From Sphingomonadales bacterium (GTDB lineage Bacteria > Bacteroidota > Bacteroidia > Chitinophagales > Chitinophagaceae), in the NCBI GenBank assembly GCA_016872195.1, contig VHAT01000009.1, positions 1-64,000 on the forward strand: DNA of 64,000 nucleotides. Direction: 5' to 3'. A program made the translations under genes and the position numbers. Below, piece by piece: positions 1 through 7,785 of the stretch (its first letter is position 1; every line of letters begins with the position of its first letter). The notes under the pieces were generated by a model. The model worked only from the letters and a program-made list of their open reading frames with translations. It made no database searches and had not been told where the DNA came from.

Positions 1-249
1 TAGCAGGTCGATCTCTTTTTTTTGCAAGGAGAATAAGGCTGCCTCATTTCCGGCAATCAAAAAAGAGATGATCAGTAATAACAGCAGTAAGATCGTCAGG
101 ACCGCAGCTCCCTGCGGGGCCATCGTCAACAAAACAGAAAACAGATCAATGCTGGCCAATGCAGCGTCCGGGTAAGGATCCAAGAAAAAAAATTTTGAAT
201 AACCGTGTAAAGTTACCGCATTTGAGATTGTCTTCCACGCTGTCGACAT
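1..249 (-). CDS. gldE: Gliding motility-associated protein GldE, N-terminal part (cut by window edge)
   Basis: The first 83 codons of a minus-strand gene that runs off the left end. After a hydrophilic leader of about 25 residues comes a hydrophobic helix (about 47-64) followed by the motif AGNEAALFSL, which matches the start of the DUF21 membrane domain of CNNM/HlyC-type CBS proteins. In Bacteroidota the DUF21 protein near mutY is GldE, a membrane protein needed for gliding and tied to the type IX secretion machinery. The start ATG at 249 is preceded by AGGAGG, one of few strong Shine-Dalgarno sequences in this window. The GldE label rests on the DUF21 motif plus mutY synteny; the CBS and CorC-like domains that would confirm it are outside the window. 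Confidence 0.72.
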   Translation of the reverse strand, partial: MSTAWKTISNAVTLHGYSKFFFLDPYPDAALASIDLFSVLLTMAPQGAAVLTILLLLLLIISFLIAGNEAALFSLQKKEIDLL

Positions 250-434
250 AAGATCCTCCTATGAATACGCCAACAAAGAAGCCAGTGAAGAAGCTATTGG
301 GGAGGCCAAGAAAGAGACCTGCAAAGAGGTAAGTGCAGCAGCAATTGAAGATGTAATGGCAGGCCTAGGTGTAGTGGCACACACCGATAAGGGGCTTTCT
401 GAAAAGACAGCTTATCGTTACGCCCCAACTGCCC
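250..434. other. Gap between gldE and mutY; no supported gene
   Basis: 185 bases between the mutY stop and the gldE start. In many Bacteroidota a single-strand DNA-binding protein gene (ssb) sits between these two genes, but this space is too short for one and none of the minus frames resembles Ssb. On the plus strand a 24-codon frame (261-332) encodes a very basic peptide with a GRPRKRP core that recalls an AT-hook, and a second plus frame stays open to 470, ending inside mutY. Neither has family support. Confidence 0.5.
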
Positions 435-1523
435 TTAGAATAAAGAGGTCTGTCGGCTATTGGCGTTAAGATGCTGATTGATAAACTGCGGAAAGGCCAA
501 CTGCTCAAGACGTTCGTATGAGACCCATTCCCACTCTTTATCAAGCGTCGGCTTTTTCTTAAGCGAAATATGAATGAACTGGCCCGCGATCAATCGGTGC
601 GAGAGCGTTTGTCGATACAGGGCAGATACTTGTTCGGTTTGATAGCCCTGGGGAGAAAGCCACCCTTTTTTTTCGGCAAGTTTAGAAAGAGATGTCCAGG
701 TGGCAGCAGCGCTCGTCTCCAATAATGGGAATTCGTGGAGTCCCTGCCAAATATCTTTTTGGGTACGCACCCGCACCGCTACGCGTCCTCGATAGGTTAA
801 CATTAAAAAATAGAACCAGCGTTGACGCAATGCCAGGGTTTTGGATTTTACAGGCCAGTTAGCTACTTTATTCTTTGCAAGGGCCACACAAGATCTAGCG
901 TAAGGACATTTAGTACACTGTGGCGAAACGGGCTTACAAATAACGGCTCCAAAATCCATGATCGCCTGATTGTACAAGCCGGGTCGTTTCGTATCAAGTA
1001 GCGACTGGGCTAGTTCGCTGAATTTTTGTTTGCCCTCTTTGGAATCAATGGGCAGGTCGATGCCAAAAACACGGGCCAATACCCTGAATACATTCCCATC
1101 CAGTACTGCATAAGGAAGATCATAAGCAAATGAGGCAATAGCAGCGGCTGTATAGGTTCCCACCCCCTTTAAGGCAAGAATCTCCTCGTAGGTAGAGGGG
1201 AATACCCCCTTTTTTTCTTCGGTAATCTGCCTTGCCGAGGCTAGCAGGTTTCGACAACGCGAGTAGTACCCTAACCCTTCCCAAATCTTAAATACTTGAC
1301 TATCATCGGCTTTAGCTAGTTTTTTGATAGTCGGAAAGGCCTTTACCATGCGCTGGTAGTACCCTAGTCCTTGCTCTACCCTGGTTTGCTGTAGAATAAT
1401 CTCACTTAACCAGATCTTATAGGGGTCTTTTTCGCCTTTCCAGGGCATTTTTCGGTCATTTTTGGCCGAATTCCACCTCAAAAGGACCTCAGAAAAGGTA
1501 TTTTTTGCCGATTTCTGCTTCAT
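435..1523 (-). CDS. mutY: A/G-specific adenine glycosylase MutY
   Basis: 362 residues, normal MutY length. It removes adenine mispaired with 8-oxoguanine in the GO base-excision pathway. The N-terminal glycosylase domain carries the helix-hairpin-helix segment LKGVGTYTAAAIASFA followed by the catalytic-Asp region, here LDGNVFRV. Four cysteines spaced C-x6-C-x2-C-x5-C (CKPVSPQCTKCPYARSC, near residues 198-214) form the expected iron-sulfur cluster loop. The C-terminal third is the NUDIX-like domain that reads 8-oxoguanine. It is divergent from the HU gene, with a long inverted repeat between them. The ATG at 1523 begins a typical MutY N-terminus. Confidence 0.96.
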   Translation of the reverse strand: MKQKSAKNTFSEVLLRWNSAKNDRKMPWKGEKDPYKIWLSEIILQQTRVEQGLGYYQRMVKAFPTIKKLAKADDSQVFKIWEGLGYYSRCRNLLASARQITEEKKGVFPSTYEEILALKGVGTYTAAAIASFAYDLPYAVLDGNVFRVLARVFGIDLPIDSKEGKQKFSELAQSLLDTKRPGLYNQAIMDFGAVICKPVSPQCTKCPYARSCVALAKNKVANWPVKSKTLALRQRWFYFLMLTYRGRVAVRVRTQKDIWQGLHEFPLLETSAAATWTSLSKLAEKKGWLSPQGYQTEQVSALYRQTLSHRLIAGQFIHISLKKKPTLDKEWEWVSYERLEQLAFPQFINQHLNANSRQTSLF

Positions 1524-1532
1524 TTCGCCATA

Positions 1533-1583
1533 AAGCTAAAAAAAATTATGCCTAGTTATTTGATTATCACATAATTTTAGCTT
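1533..1583. repeat. Inverted repeat between mutY and the HU gene
   Basis: Left arm AAGCTAAAAAAAATTATG (1533-1550) and right arm CATAATTTTAGCTT (1570-1583) are reverse complements apart from four extra A in the left arm; the spacer is 19 bases. It lies in the divergent promoter region of mutY (minus) and the HU gene (plus). It could form a bulged cruciform or be an operator. There is no gene ending here, so a terminator role is unlikely. Confidence 0.6.
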
Positions 1584-1614
1584 AAATTGGCATTGTAATC
1601 ACAAAACCAACCCC

Positions 1615-1932
1615 ATGAGAAAGGCCGATTTGGTAAATCAGATTGCCGAAAAAACAGGTATTCCCAAAGTGGATGTGCTTGTTACTCTTGAAACCATGTT
1701 CAAAGAAGTAAAAGACACGCTTTCCGCTGGCGAGAACATCTACATCAGAGGTTTTGGAAGTTTCATCACGAAAAAAAGAGCTGCAAAAATCGGCCGCAAC
1801 ATCAAGAAAAATGTAGCCGTGCACATTCCGGAGCACTATATCCCCGCTTTTAAGCCCGCCAAGGAATTTGTTGCAGAAGTGAAGAAACTGAAAGAGCCCA
1901 AGCCCGACACGGGCCCCGGTGATGAACTATAA
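1615..1932 (+). CDS. HU family DNA-binding protein
   Basis: 105 residues. Histone-like HU proteins are dimeric nucleoid proteins that bend DNA and prefer nicked and cruciform forms. The sequence starts MRKADLVNQIAEKTG, has the core IRGFGSFITKKRAAKIGRN and the arm end IPEHYIPAFKPAKEFV, all in family order. It is about 15 residues longer than a standard HU because of a C-terminal tail rich in Lys, Pro and Asp. HU next to mutY is a common order in Bacteroidota. The TPR gene starts 40 bases downstream from its own promoter-like element. Confidence 0.95.
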   Translation: MRKADLVNQIAEKTGIPKVDVLVTLETMFKEVKDTLSAGENIYIRGFGSFITKKRAAKIGRNIKKNVAVHIPEHYIPAFKPAKEFVAEVKKLKEPKPDTGPGDEL

Positions 1933-1943
1933 CGCGTTCAATG

Positions 1944-1959
1944 CGGTACTTTTGTACCG
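1944..1959 (+). promoter_or_regulatory. Promoter-like -7 element inside a perfect hairpin
   Basis: CGGTAC-TTTT-GTACCG is a perfect 6-bp inverted repeat with a 4-base loop. It contains TACTTTTG (1947-1954), a full match to the Bacteroidota -7 consensus TAnnTTTG, 18 bases before the GTG start of the TPR gene. I see no clear TTTG -33 box. The hairpin has no T-run behind it, so promoter or operator is likelier than terminator. Confidence 0.45.
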
Positions 1960-1972
1960 AAATTAATCGCGT

Positions 1973-2818
1973 GTGAAAACTCCTCAATGGATCTTGGCCG
2001 GTAGTGCCTTATTGCTCGTTGTCCTGCTTCTATTATTCGGGAATTTCGTTCCCAAAAAACAAACGACTCCTACCCCCTCTTCGACCGGTGCTACCCAAAT
2101 GGCACCCGCTATTTCTATTGATACCATCCTTACCCTGGCATCGGGCCGACTAAACGAAGAACAAAAACAACGCTTAGCCTTGATCCAAGGTAAAAATGTG
2201 ACCGACGAAAATGGACAACTCGCTGTTTATCACGACTTGGCTCATTTTTGGAGAGACACCGTGGGCATCTTTGAGCCCTATGCCTGGTACGAAGCGGAGG
2301 CGGCAAGATTGGAAAAGTCGGAAAAAACCCTGACCTTTGCAGCCCGATTATTTCTGGACAATCTGCAGTCCGATGATAACCCGACCAGTAGACAATGGAA
2401 GGCATTGCAGGCCAAGGATTTATTCGAACGCTCTTTGACGATCAATCCCAATAACGACTCTGCTCGCGTTGGGCTGGGCGCTTGTTACCTTTTTGGTAAT
2501 ATCAGCACCAACCCGATGGAAGGAATCGCCAAGATTCGGGAAGTATTGGCAGAAGACAGCACCAACCTCTACGCCCAGCTAATGCTGGTACGTGGATCGC
2601 TGCTCTCCGGTCAGTACGATAAAGGCATCAGCCGACTTAATACCGTACTGGGGCTGGCCCCTGACAATGTGGAAGCCACATTGTTGATGGCCGACCTACA
2701 GGAGCGAACCGGCAACAAAAAGTTGGCCGTTGACTGGTATCAGAAAAGTATCCGGCTGATCCCGTCAGAAGAGATAAAGGCCGCGATAAGGGAGAGGATC
2801 AATGAACTGAACAAATAG
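1973..2818 (+). CDS. Membrane-anchored tetratricopeptide repeat protein
   Basis: 281 residues starting at GTG. A single hydrophobic helix (about 7-25) anchors the protein, probably with the rest in the periplasm; a Pro/Thr/Ser-rich linker follows. The C-terminal half has at least three helical TPR units, for example AKDLFERSLTINPNNDSARVG and a later unit ending in APDNVEATLLMADL. TPR domains are protein-interaction scaffolds; the partner is unknown. The gene sits between HU and the COX24-type gene on the same strand. No ATG suits the anchor, so the GTG start is preferred. Confidence 0.85.
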   Translation: MKTPQWILAGSALLLVVLLLLFGNFVPKKQTTPTPSSTGATQMAPAISIDTILTLASGRLNEEQKQRLALIQGKNVTDENGQLAVYHDLAHFWRDTVGIFEPYAWYEAEAARLEKSEKTLTFAARLFLDNLQSDDNPTSRQWKALQAKDLFERSLTINPNNDSARVGLGACYLFGNISTNPMEGIAKIREVLAEDSTNLYAQLMLVRGSLLSGQYDKGISRLNTVLGLAPDNVEATLLMADLQERTGNKKLAVDWYQKSIRLIPSEEIKAAIRERINELNK

Positions 2819-2877
2819 TCTCTATAAACTTTTTAGATAAACGTATTTAATAACAAGATCAAAAAAATTATTCTGGT

Positions 2878-2973
2878 ATGCCTTGTGGTAAAAAAAGAAA
2901 GCGTCATAAGATTGCGACGCACAAGCGTAAAAAAAGACTGAGAAAGAACCGTCACAAGAAGAGAAATAAATAA
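2878..2973 (+). CDS. COX24/AURKAIP1-type very small basic protein, probable ribosome-associated
   Basis: A 31-residue frame beginning MPCGKKRKRHKIATHKRKKR, with about two thirds Lys, Arg or His. This matches from memory a tiny protein present across Bacteroidota and annotated with the AURKAIP1/COX24 domain, the family of mitochondrial small-subunit protein mS38. A role in the ribosome is expected by homology but not shown by the sequence. It lies 59 bases after the TPR gene and is followed by two hairpins, the second terminator-like. It is too short for most gene finders. Confidence 0.85.
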   Translation: MPCGKKRKRHKIATHKRKKRLRKNRHKKRNK

Positions 2974-3066
2974 TAGCAGGTGCCGCCTGGTTGCGGCATC
3001 GCTGTGTTTATTCACAGTCCCCGGTTGTTCTTCGGTATTCCTTTACTTAATTCCCCCTACAGTCCA

Positions 3067-3096
3067 GGTCTGCTTTAGACCGTTTCTGTTTTTTAT
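3067..3096 (+). terminator. Probable rho-independent terminator after the COX24-type gene
   Basis: GGTCT-GCTTT-AGACC (3067-3081) forms a 5-bp stem and is followed by a T-rich stretch with a run of six T. An additional hairpin, TGCCGC-N6-GCGGCA, lies at 2981-2998 directly after the stop codon but lacks a good T-run. Confidence 0.5.
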
Positions 3097-3184
3097 TGGA
3101 TGCGTCGCAACCGGCGTTTACCACCCTCATTCTTTCGGGTTCTCCTGCAAGAAAGGTGAAAGGTAGATACAGTAGTCAAGCTGT

Positions 3185-4744
3185 ATGAACAAAGAACTTA
3201 TTATCAATGCCACTTCGCAAGGTGTCGAGATCGCCTTGCTAGAAGACAAGAAGCTCGTGGAGCTTCATAACGAAAGAAGCGACGCCCGCTTTGCAGTGGG
3301 TGACCTTTATTTAGGCAAGGTCAAGAAGCTGATTCCCGGGCTCAATGCTGCTTTTGTAGATGTGGGGTTCGAGAAAGATGCCTTCTTGCATTATTCCGAC
3401 CTGAGCCCCTATGTAAAATCACTGCTCAAATTCACCCAGTACTGCATACAGGATACCAACGAAACCGTTGCTGACTTTAACAAGTTTACCGTAGAGCCCG
3501 AGATCTTCAAGACCGGAAAGATCAATGAGGTGATGGGCGGCAAACCGCAAGTGTTGGTTCAGATCTTAAAGGAACCAATTGCTGCCAAAGGACCCCGCTT
3601 AAGTTGCGAAATATCATTACCCGGCCGATTTGTGGTCGTTACTCCCTTTAATGACATTGTAGCCGTCTCGCGCAAGATCCATTCGGGCGAAGAACGCAAG
3701 CGCCTGCAAAAGATCGTAGAAGCCATCAAACCCAAAAATTTTGGTGTGATCGTGCGTACTGCGGCCGAAGGAAAAAAGACAGCCGAGTTACACGAAGACC
3801 TCTCCATGCTCATAGAAATGTGGAAGACCATTCAGCGAAATCTCAAAGGTGCCGTGGCCCCCGCCAAGATCCTTAGCGAGCAAACCAAGACCACGAGTAT
3901 CTTACGCGATCTGCTCAATGCCGACTTTAACCGCATTGTCGTCAATGACACAACCATTTTTGCCGATACCAAAAGTTATATCCAGCGTATAGCCCCTGAA
4001 AAAGCAGAGATCGTTTCTTACTACCAGAATGGTTCGGCCTTGTTCGACTCCTTTGGGATCACCAAACAAGTAAAATCATCTTTTGGAAAAACGGTCAATC
4101 TCGACAGTGGGGCCTACATCATTATTGAACATACCGAAGCGCTTCATGTAATAGACGTCAACAGCGGTTATAAAAGTGTGGGCAGCAACCAAGAGCAAAA
4201 TGCACTCGAGACCAACTTGGAAGCCGCCGACGAGATCGCCAGACAATTACGTTTGCGCGATCTGGGTGGAATTATTGTGGTAGACTTTATTGACATGAAG
4301 CTGCCTGACAATAAAAAGAAACTGCTCGATAAGATGGAAGCCTGTATGAAGGCCGATCGGGCCAAGCATACCGTACTTCCGATCTCTAAGTTCGGCATCA
4401 TGCAGATCACTAGGCAACGCATGAAGCCCGAGGTTAATATTAACACCCAAGAAGCTTGCCCCAGTTGTAAAGGAACTGGCAAGATCGGATCGGCCTTGTT
4501 GCTAGAAGATGAGATCGAAAAGAATTTAAGTTATCTGCTTACCCATAAACATACCGGACTCACCCTCATTGTGCATCCCATCGTACATGCTTTTCTTACC
4601 AAGGGTTGGCCCTGGAGCACCAAGATGGCAAAGTGGAATAAAAAATTCGGACAAAAGACAAAGATTCAAGCCGACACCTCTTATCACTTAACAGAATATC
4701 GCTTCTTTGATAAGAATGAAGAAGAGATCAAGTTGTTTAGTTGA
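3185..4744 (+). CDS. rng: Ribonuclease G/E family endoribonuclease
   Basis: 519 residues, the length of RNase G rather than the longer RNase E. It cleaves single-stranded RNA in rRNA maturation and mRNA decay. An S1-like RNA-binding domain lies at about 36-130 (GDLYLGKVKKLIPGLNAAFVDVGF, split by an insertion typical of the family). The catalytic domain shows DVNSG and VVDFIDM, the two acidic motifs that hold magnesium, and CPSCKGTGK, the cysteine pair of the zinc link. It follows the HU and COX24-type genes, a usual Bacteroidota order. Confidence 0.95.
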   Translation: MNKELIINATSQGVEIALLEDKKLVELHNERSDARFAVGDLYLGKVKKLIPGLNAAFVDVGFEKDAFLHYSDLSPYVKSLLKFTQYCIQDTNETVADFNKFTVEPEIFKTGKINEVMGGKPQVLVQILKEPIAAKGPRLSCEISLPGRFVVVTPFNDIVAVSRKIHSGEERKRLQKIVEAIKPKNFGVIVRTAAEGKKTAELHEDLSMLIEMWKTIQRNLKGAVAPAKILSEQTKTTSILRDLLNADFNRIVVNDTTIFADTKSYIQRIAPEKAEIVSYYQNGSALFDSFGITKQVKSSFGKTVNLDSGAYIIIEHTEALHVIDVNSGYKSVGSNQEQNALETNLEAADEIARQLRLRDLGGIIVVDFIDMKLPDNKKKLLDKMEACMKADRAKHTVLPISKFGIMQITRQRMKPEVNINTQEACPSCKGTGKIGSALLLEDEIEKNLSYLLTHKHTGLTLIVHPIVHAFLTKGWPWSTKMAKWNKKFGQKTKIQADTSYHLTEYRFFDKNEEEIKLFS

Positions 4745-4822
4745 GTAGGCATACGGTAGCGCCAGCAACCGGCTTATATTGAAGCGTACTGATTCAATTT
4801 TTTTATACCTTTCAAAAAAAAT

Positions 4823-5335
4823 ATGCTTTTGAACAAGTGGTCATTCCTTTTCCTCTTCCTATTGGTTGGGAGCTACGCAGACAGTCGGATGATACCTAAT
4901 CAGTGGCTAATGGCTGGGATATCCTCTACTTTTGTAACTAACCCCTACTTGTCAAATGATGGAGCGGTTCGAAATAGGAACCCCATCGAATCGGCTAAAG
5001 AAAAACCTACGAGCATGTGCAAGATCTATGGTGGCTCCAGTGGCTATAGCGTAATAGCCCGAGTTGAAAATGGAAAGGTGTACAGTGGTTCATCAGGCTA
5101 TACGGTAATTGCCCGTATTGATGGAACGAAAATTTATTCCGGCTCCTCCGGATATACTGTACTGGCCCGCGTTGATGGTCAAAAGATCTATGGCGGGTCA
5201 TCAGGATATTCTGTTATTGGCAGAATCGATGGTATGAAGTGCTACTCCGGCTCTTCGGGATATACCGTAGCGGCCCGAAGTGAGGGATGCGGAGGAATGA
5301 GTTTCGCCGCTGGTGCTGCGGCGGCGGCGCTCTAA
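4823..5335 (+). CDS. Secreted protein with five 18-residue SGSSGY repeats
   Basis: 170 residues. A signal peptide covers about 1-19, a linker to about 66, then five near-identical 18-residue units (67-156) of the form K-x-Y-s-G-S-S-G-Y-t-V-x-A-R-x-d-G, and an Ala/Gly tail. Each unit would form a beta-hairpin, so five units could close into a small five-fold beta structure; I recall short-repeat families called beta-flower proteins with this look, but cannot confirm membership. Function is unknown. The gene stands alone, 78 bases after the RNase G gene and convergent with the YugP-type gene, 6 bases apart. Confidence 0.85.
   Translation: MLLNKWSFLFLFLLVGSYADSRMIPNQWLMAGISSTFVTNPYLSNDGAVRNRNPIESAKEKPTSMCKIYGGSSGYSVIARVENGKVYSGSSGYTVIARIDGTKIYSGSSGYTVLARVDGQKIYGGSSGYSVIGRIDGMKCYSGSSGYTVAARSEGCGGMSFAAGAAAAAL
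5021..5290 (+). repeat. Five tandem 54-bp coding repeats
   Basis: Five in-frame 54-base units encode the 18-residue repeats. The protein level is far better conserved than the DNA: Ser, Gly and Arg codons differ between units, so the repeat is old or held by selection on protein structure and is not a recent slippage product. Confidence 0.85.
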
Positions 5336-5341
5336 AATCGA

Positions 5342-6019
5342 TCAATCCCGGTCACCCAGGTAGATCATTACATAATGGATCAGCGTCACTACAGCCGCTA
5401 GTGCTGCTACCACATAGGTAGTGGCGGCCCATTTGAGCGCATCCTTAGCCATGGGATACTCTTCGGAATTGGTGATGTTGGTATTATCCAACCAAGCCAG
5501 TGCACGATTGCTGGCATCGAATTCTACAGGTAAGGTCACCAAACTAAATACAACTGTAACGGCCATTAGGATAATACCTAAGAGTAACACTGTGTCATTA
5601 TTAGAAACCGCCAGCATGATCATACCGGCCAATAAGACCCAGTTGACGATATTGGCACTGAACTGAACCAAGGGCACCATACGACTTCTAAAGACCAGAG
5701 GACCATAGGCAGTGGCATGTTGAACAGCGTGTCCGCACTCGTGTGCAGCTACGGCGGCGGCTGAAACGCTGTTTCCGTTATAAACCTCGGGGCTCAGGTT
5801 AACCGTTTTATCCATTGGATTATAGTGGTCTGTCAAAAAGCCCTCCACCGAGGTGACTTTAACATCGTAAATGCCATTTTCGCGCAGCATTTTTTCAGCT
5901 ATCTCCTTGCCGGACAACCCGTTAGTAAGAATTTGCTTGCTGTAACGGGTAAACTTGCCCTTAAGAATAGAAGAGACCAGAAAGCTGATCCCCAAAAAGA
6001 GAAGTGAAATGAATAACAT
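5342..6019 (-). CDS. YugP-type neutral zinc metallopeptidase
   Basis: 225 residues. An N-terminal membrane helix (about 1-20) is followed by the zinc-binding motif AAHECGHAVQHA, the HExxH signature in which two His bind zinc and Glu is the catalytic base. Two or three further hydrophobic segments (about 127-165 and 195-218) complete the membrane core. The family (YugP of Bacillus) is widespread but its substrate is not established. Convergent with the repeat protein gene and divergent from radA across a 356-base region. Confidence 0.9.
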   Translation of the reverse strand: MLFISLLFLGISFLVSSILKGKFTRYSKQILTNGLSGKEIAEKMLRENGIYDVKVTSVEGFLTDHYNPMDKTVNLSPEVYNGNSVSAAAVAAHECGHAVQHATAYGPLVFRSRMVPLVQFSANIVNWVLLAGMIMLAVSNNDTVLLLGIILMAVTVVFSLVTLPVEFDASNRALAWLDNTNITNSEEYPMAKDALKWAATTYVVAALAAVVTLIHYVMIYLGDRD

Positions 6020-6296
6020 GGTTAAAAAGGATTGATTTAATACTCAATATTACAACAAATTTATGGCCAGTGCTACAAGCCCCTTTTTTTTGCGTCTTTT
6101 TGTCACCTCGCGTGAGAAAAATACTTTTTCGGCGCTTTCGTCTGCCTCAAAGCGACAGGAAAAATATTTTTATAACTAACTGATAATCATTTTTATATAA
6201 ATTAAAAAAGCCCTTCTTCAAGTCCGCTGGCAGTCAAAAACTTAAACAGAAAAGTTATGCACAAACGACAAATTTAATTTTAAAAATCCCCCCTCC

Positions 6297-6311
6297 TTGC
6301 TAATTTAGCAA
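6297..6311. repeat. 15-base palindrome upstream of radA
   Basis: TTGCTAA-T-TTAGCAA is a perfect inverted repeat around one base, about 65 bases before the radA start. The size and symmetry suit a dimeric regulator site; the regulator is unknown. Confidence 0.45.
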
Positions 6312-6334
6312 TAGAATTTAATGGGTTAGTAAGC

Positions 6335-6362
6335 AAAGGGTCAGTCGAAAGATTGGCCCTTT
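6335..6362 (+). promoter_or_regulatory. Hairpin just before the radA start
   Basis: AAAGGGTCA (6335-6343) pairs with TTGGCCCTTT (6353-6362) over 9 bp with one G-U pair and a 10-base loop. It ends 13 bases before the ATG, so it would lie in the radA leader or form the end of an upstream transcript. The bases after it (GTATTTTATAGAG) are only weakly T-rich. Confidence 0.45.
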
Positions 6363-6375
6363 GTATTTTATAGAG

Positions 6376-7761
6376 ATGAGTAAGACCAAGAGCAGTTTTT
6401 TTTGCCAGCAATGCGGACACGAGAGTGTAAAATGGATCGGGCAATGTCCGGGCTGCGGTGCATGGAACAGCTTTGTAGAAGAGCTGGTGCATAAGGATAA
6501 ATCAAAAGATTTTGTTGATTGGAAAGAGTTCGGTGGCGAGAAAAGAGCCGGGCGCACCATTACGATCGATGCGGTCAAGAGTAGCGAAGAAAAAAGGATC
6601 ATCACCCCCGATTCCGAACTCAATCGTGTATTGGGTGGCGGTATTGTACCGGGCAGTTTAGTATTAGTTGCCGGAGAGCCCGGTATCGGTAAATCAACTT
6701 TATTCTTGCAAAACGGTCTGGGGCTACACGACACGACCGTATTGTACATTAGTGGCGAAGAAAGCGAACAGCAGATCAAGATGCGTGCCGATCGGTTGCA
6801 AACAAAAAATCCTCTATTCTATTTGCTTACCGAGACCAATACCCAGATCATCTTTCAAGAAATAAAAAAGCTAAAGCCTCAACTGCTGATCGTAGACTCG
6901 ATCCAGACCCTGCAAACCCCGCATATCGATGCCTCTCCCGGATCGATATCGCAGATCCGAGAATGTGCAGCCGAATTTCAGCGCTTTGCCAAAGAGACCA
7001 ATACCCCCGTATTCATGATCGGGCATATTACGAAAGAAGGACAGATCGCAGGTCCCAAGATGCTGGAACATATGGTCGATACCGTGTTGCAGTTCGAGGG
7101 AGATCGCCATTATACATACCGCATCTTGCGTACCCTCAAAAATCGATTTGGCAGCACGGCCGAATTAGGGATATATGAAATGAATGATACCGGGATGAGG
7201 GCAGTGCTGAATCCTAGCGAACTACTACTCACGCAAAAAGACGAACAACTCAGTGGAATTGCCATTGCGGCCACCATGGAGGGGATGCGACCTTTGTTGA
7301 TAGAAGTGCAGGCCCTGGTTACACCTTCGGTCTATGGAACCCCGCAACGGACCGTCAGTGGGTTTGACCTGCGAAGACTGCAATTGCTCTTGGCCGTACT
7401 AGAGAAGAGAGGAGGATTTCAATTCGGGACCAAAGATGTGTTCTTGAATATTGCTGGTGGATTGAAAGTAGAGGATCCGTCTATCGATCTGGCGGTGCTT
7501 TGTGCACTACTCTCTTCTTATGAGGATGTAGCGCTCTCCCCACGACTTTGTTTTACAGGAGAAGTAGGCCTGAGTGGAGAAGTGCGTGCCGTCAATCGAA
7601 TCGATCAGCGTATTGCCGAAGCGGCCAAGCTGGGCTTTGAAAAAATTATCGTCTCGCGCTACAATCAAAAGGACAATAGCGCCAAAAAGAATACAAAAGA
7701 TCGGGGTATCGAGGTCGTGACCATGGCCCGGGTAGAAGATGTTTATCGCTATTTATTTTAA
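6376..7761 (+). CDS. radA: DNA repair protein RadA
   Basis: 461 residues from the ATG at 6376, which begins MSKTKSSFFCQQCG as RadA proteins do; a TTG 15 bases upstream is in frame but not needed. RadA is a RecA-related ATPase that drives branch migration in recombination. In order: a four-Cys zinc ribbon (CQQCG and CPGC, about residues 10-27), Walker A GEPGIGKST, the RadA-specific KNRFG motif, and a C-terminal Lon-protease-like domain. comF follows 24 bases later on the same strand. Confidence 0.97.
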   Translation: MSKTKSSFFCQQCGHESVKWIGQCPGCGAWNSFVEELVHKDKSKDFVDWKEFGGEKRAGRTITIDAVKSSEEKRIITPDSELNRVLGGGIVPGSLVLVAGEPGIGKSTLFLQNGLGLHDTTVLYISGEESEQQIKMRADRLQTKNPLFYLLTETNTQIIFQEIKKLKPQLLIVDSIQTLQTPHIDASPGSISQIRECAAEFQRFAKETNTPVFMIGHITKEGQIAGPKMLEHMVDTVLQFEGDRHYTYRILRTLKNRFGSTAELGIYEMNDTGMRAVLNPSELLLTQKDEQLSGIAIAATMEGMRPLLIEVQALVTPSVYGTPQRTVSGFDLRRLQLLLAVLEKRGGFQFGTKDVFLNIAGGLKVEDPSIDLAVLCALLSSYEDVALSPRLCFTGEVGLSGEVRAVNRIDQRIAEAAKLGFEKIIVSRYNQKDNSAKKNTKDRGIEVVTMARVEDVYRYLF

Positions 7762-7785
7762 GAGAGCCCAATTATTTTCGTTCGT

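Larger units (their letters stand above)
6020..6375. other. 356-base divergent region between the YugP-type gene and radA
   Basis: AT-rich sequence with no credible gene. Close to radA it holds a 15-base palindrome (6297-6311) and a 9-bp hairpin (6335-6362), given separately. TAATATTG on the minus strand near 6045 resembles the -7 element of the YugP-type gene with one mismatch. The remaining stretch has poly-T and poly-A runs but no recognisable RNA. Confidence 0.6.

Noticed and set aside
261-332. A 24-codon plus-strand frame with a GRPRKRP core between gldE and mutY
   Set aside because: No family support, no promoter or ribosome site, and a second frame overlaps it; listed only as part of the gap.
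5021-5290. Tandem 54-bp repeats as a CRISPR-like array
   Set aside because: The repeats have no spacers, vary in DNA, and are in frame with a secreted protein.
6361-6375. TTG start for radA adding five residues
   Set aside because: The ATG at 6376 begins the conserved RadA N-terminus, and the extra bases overlap the hairpin.
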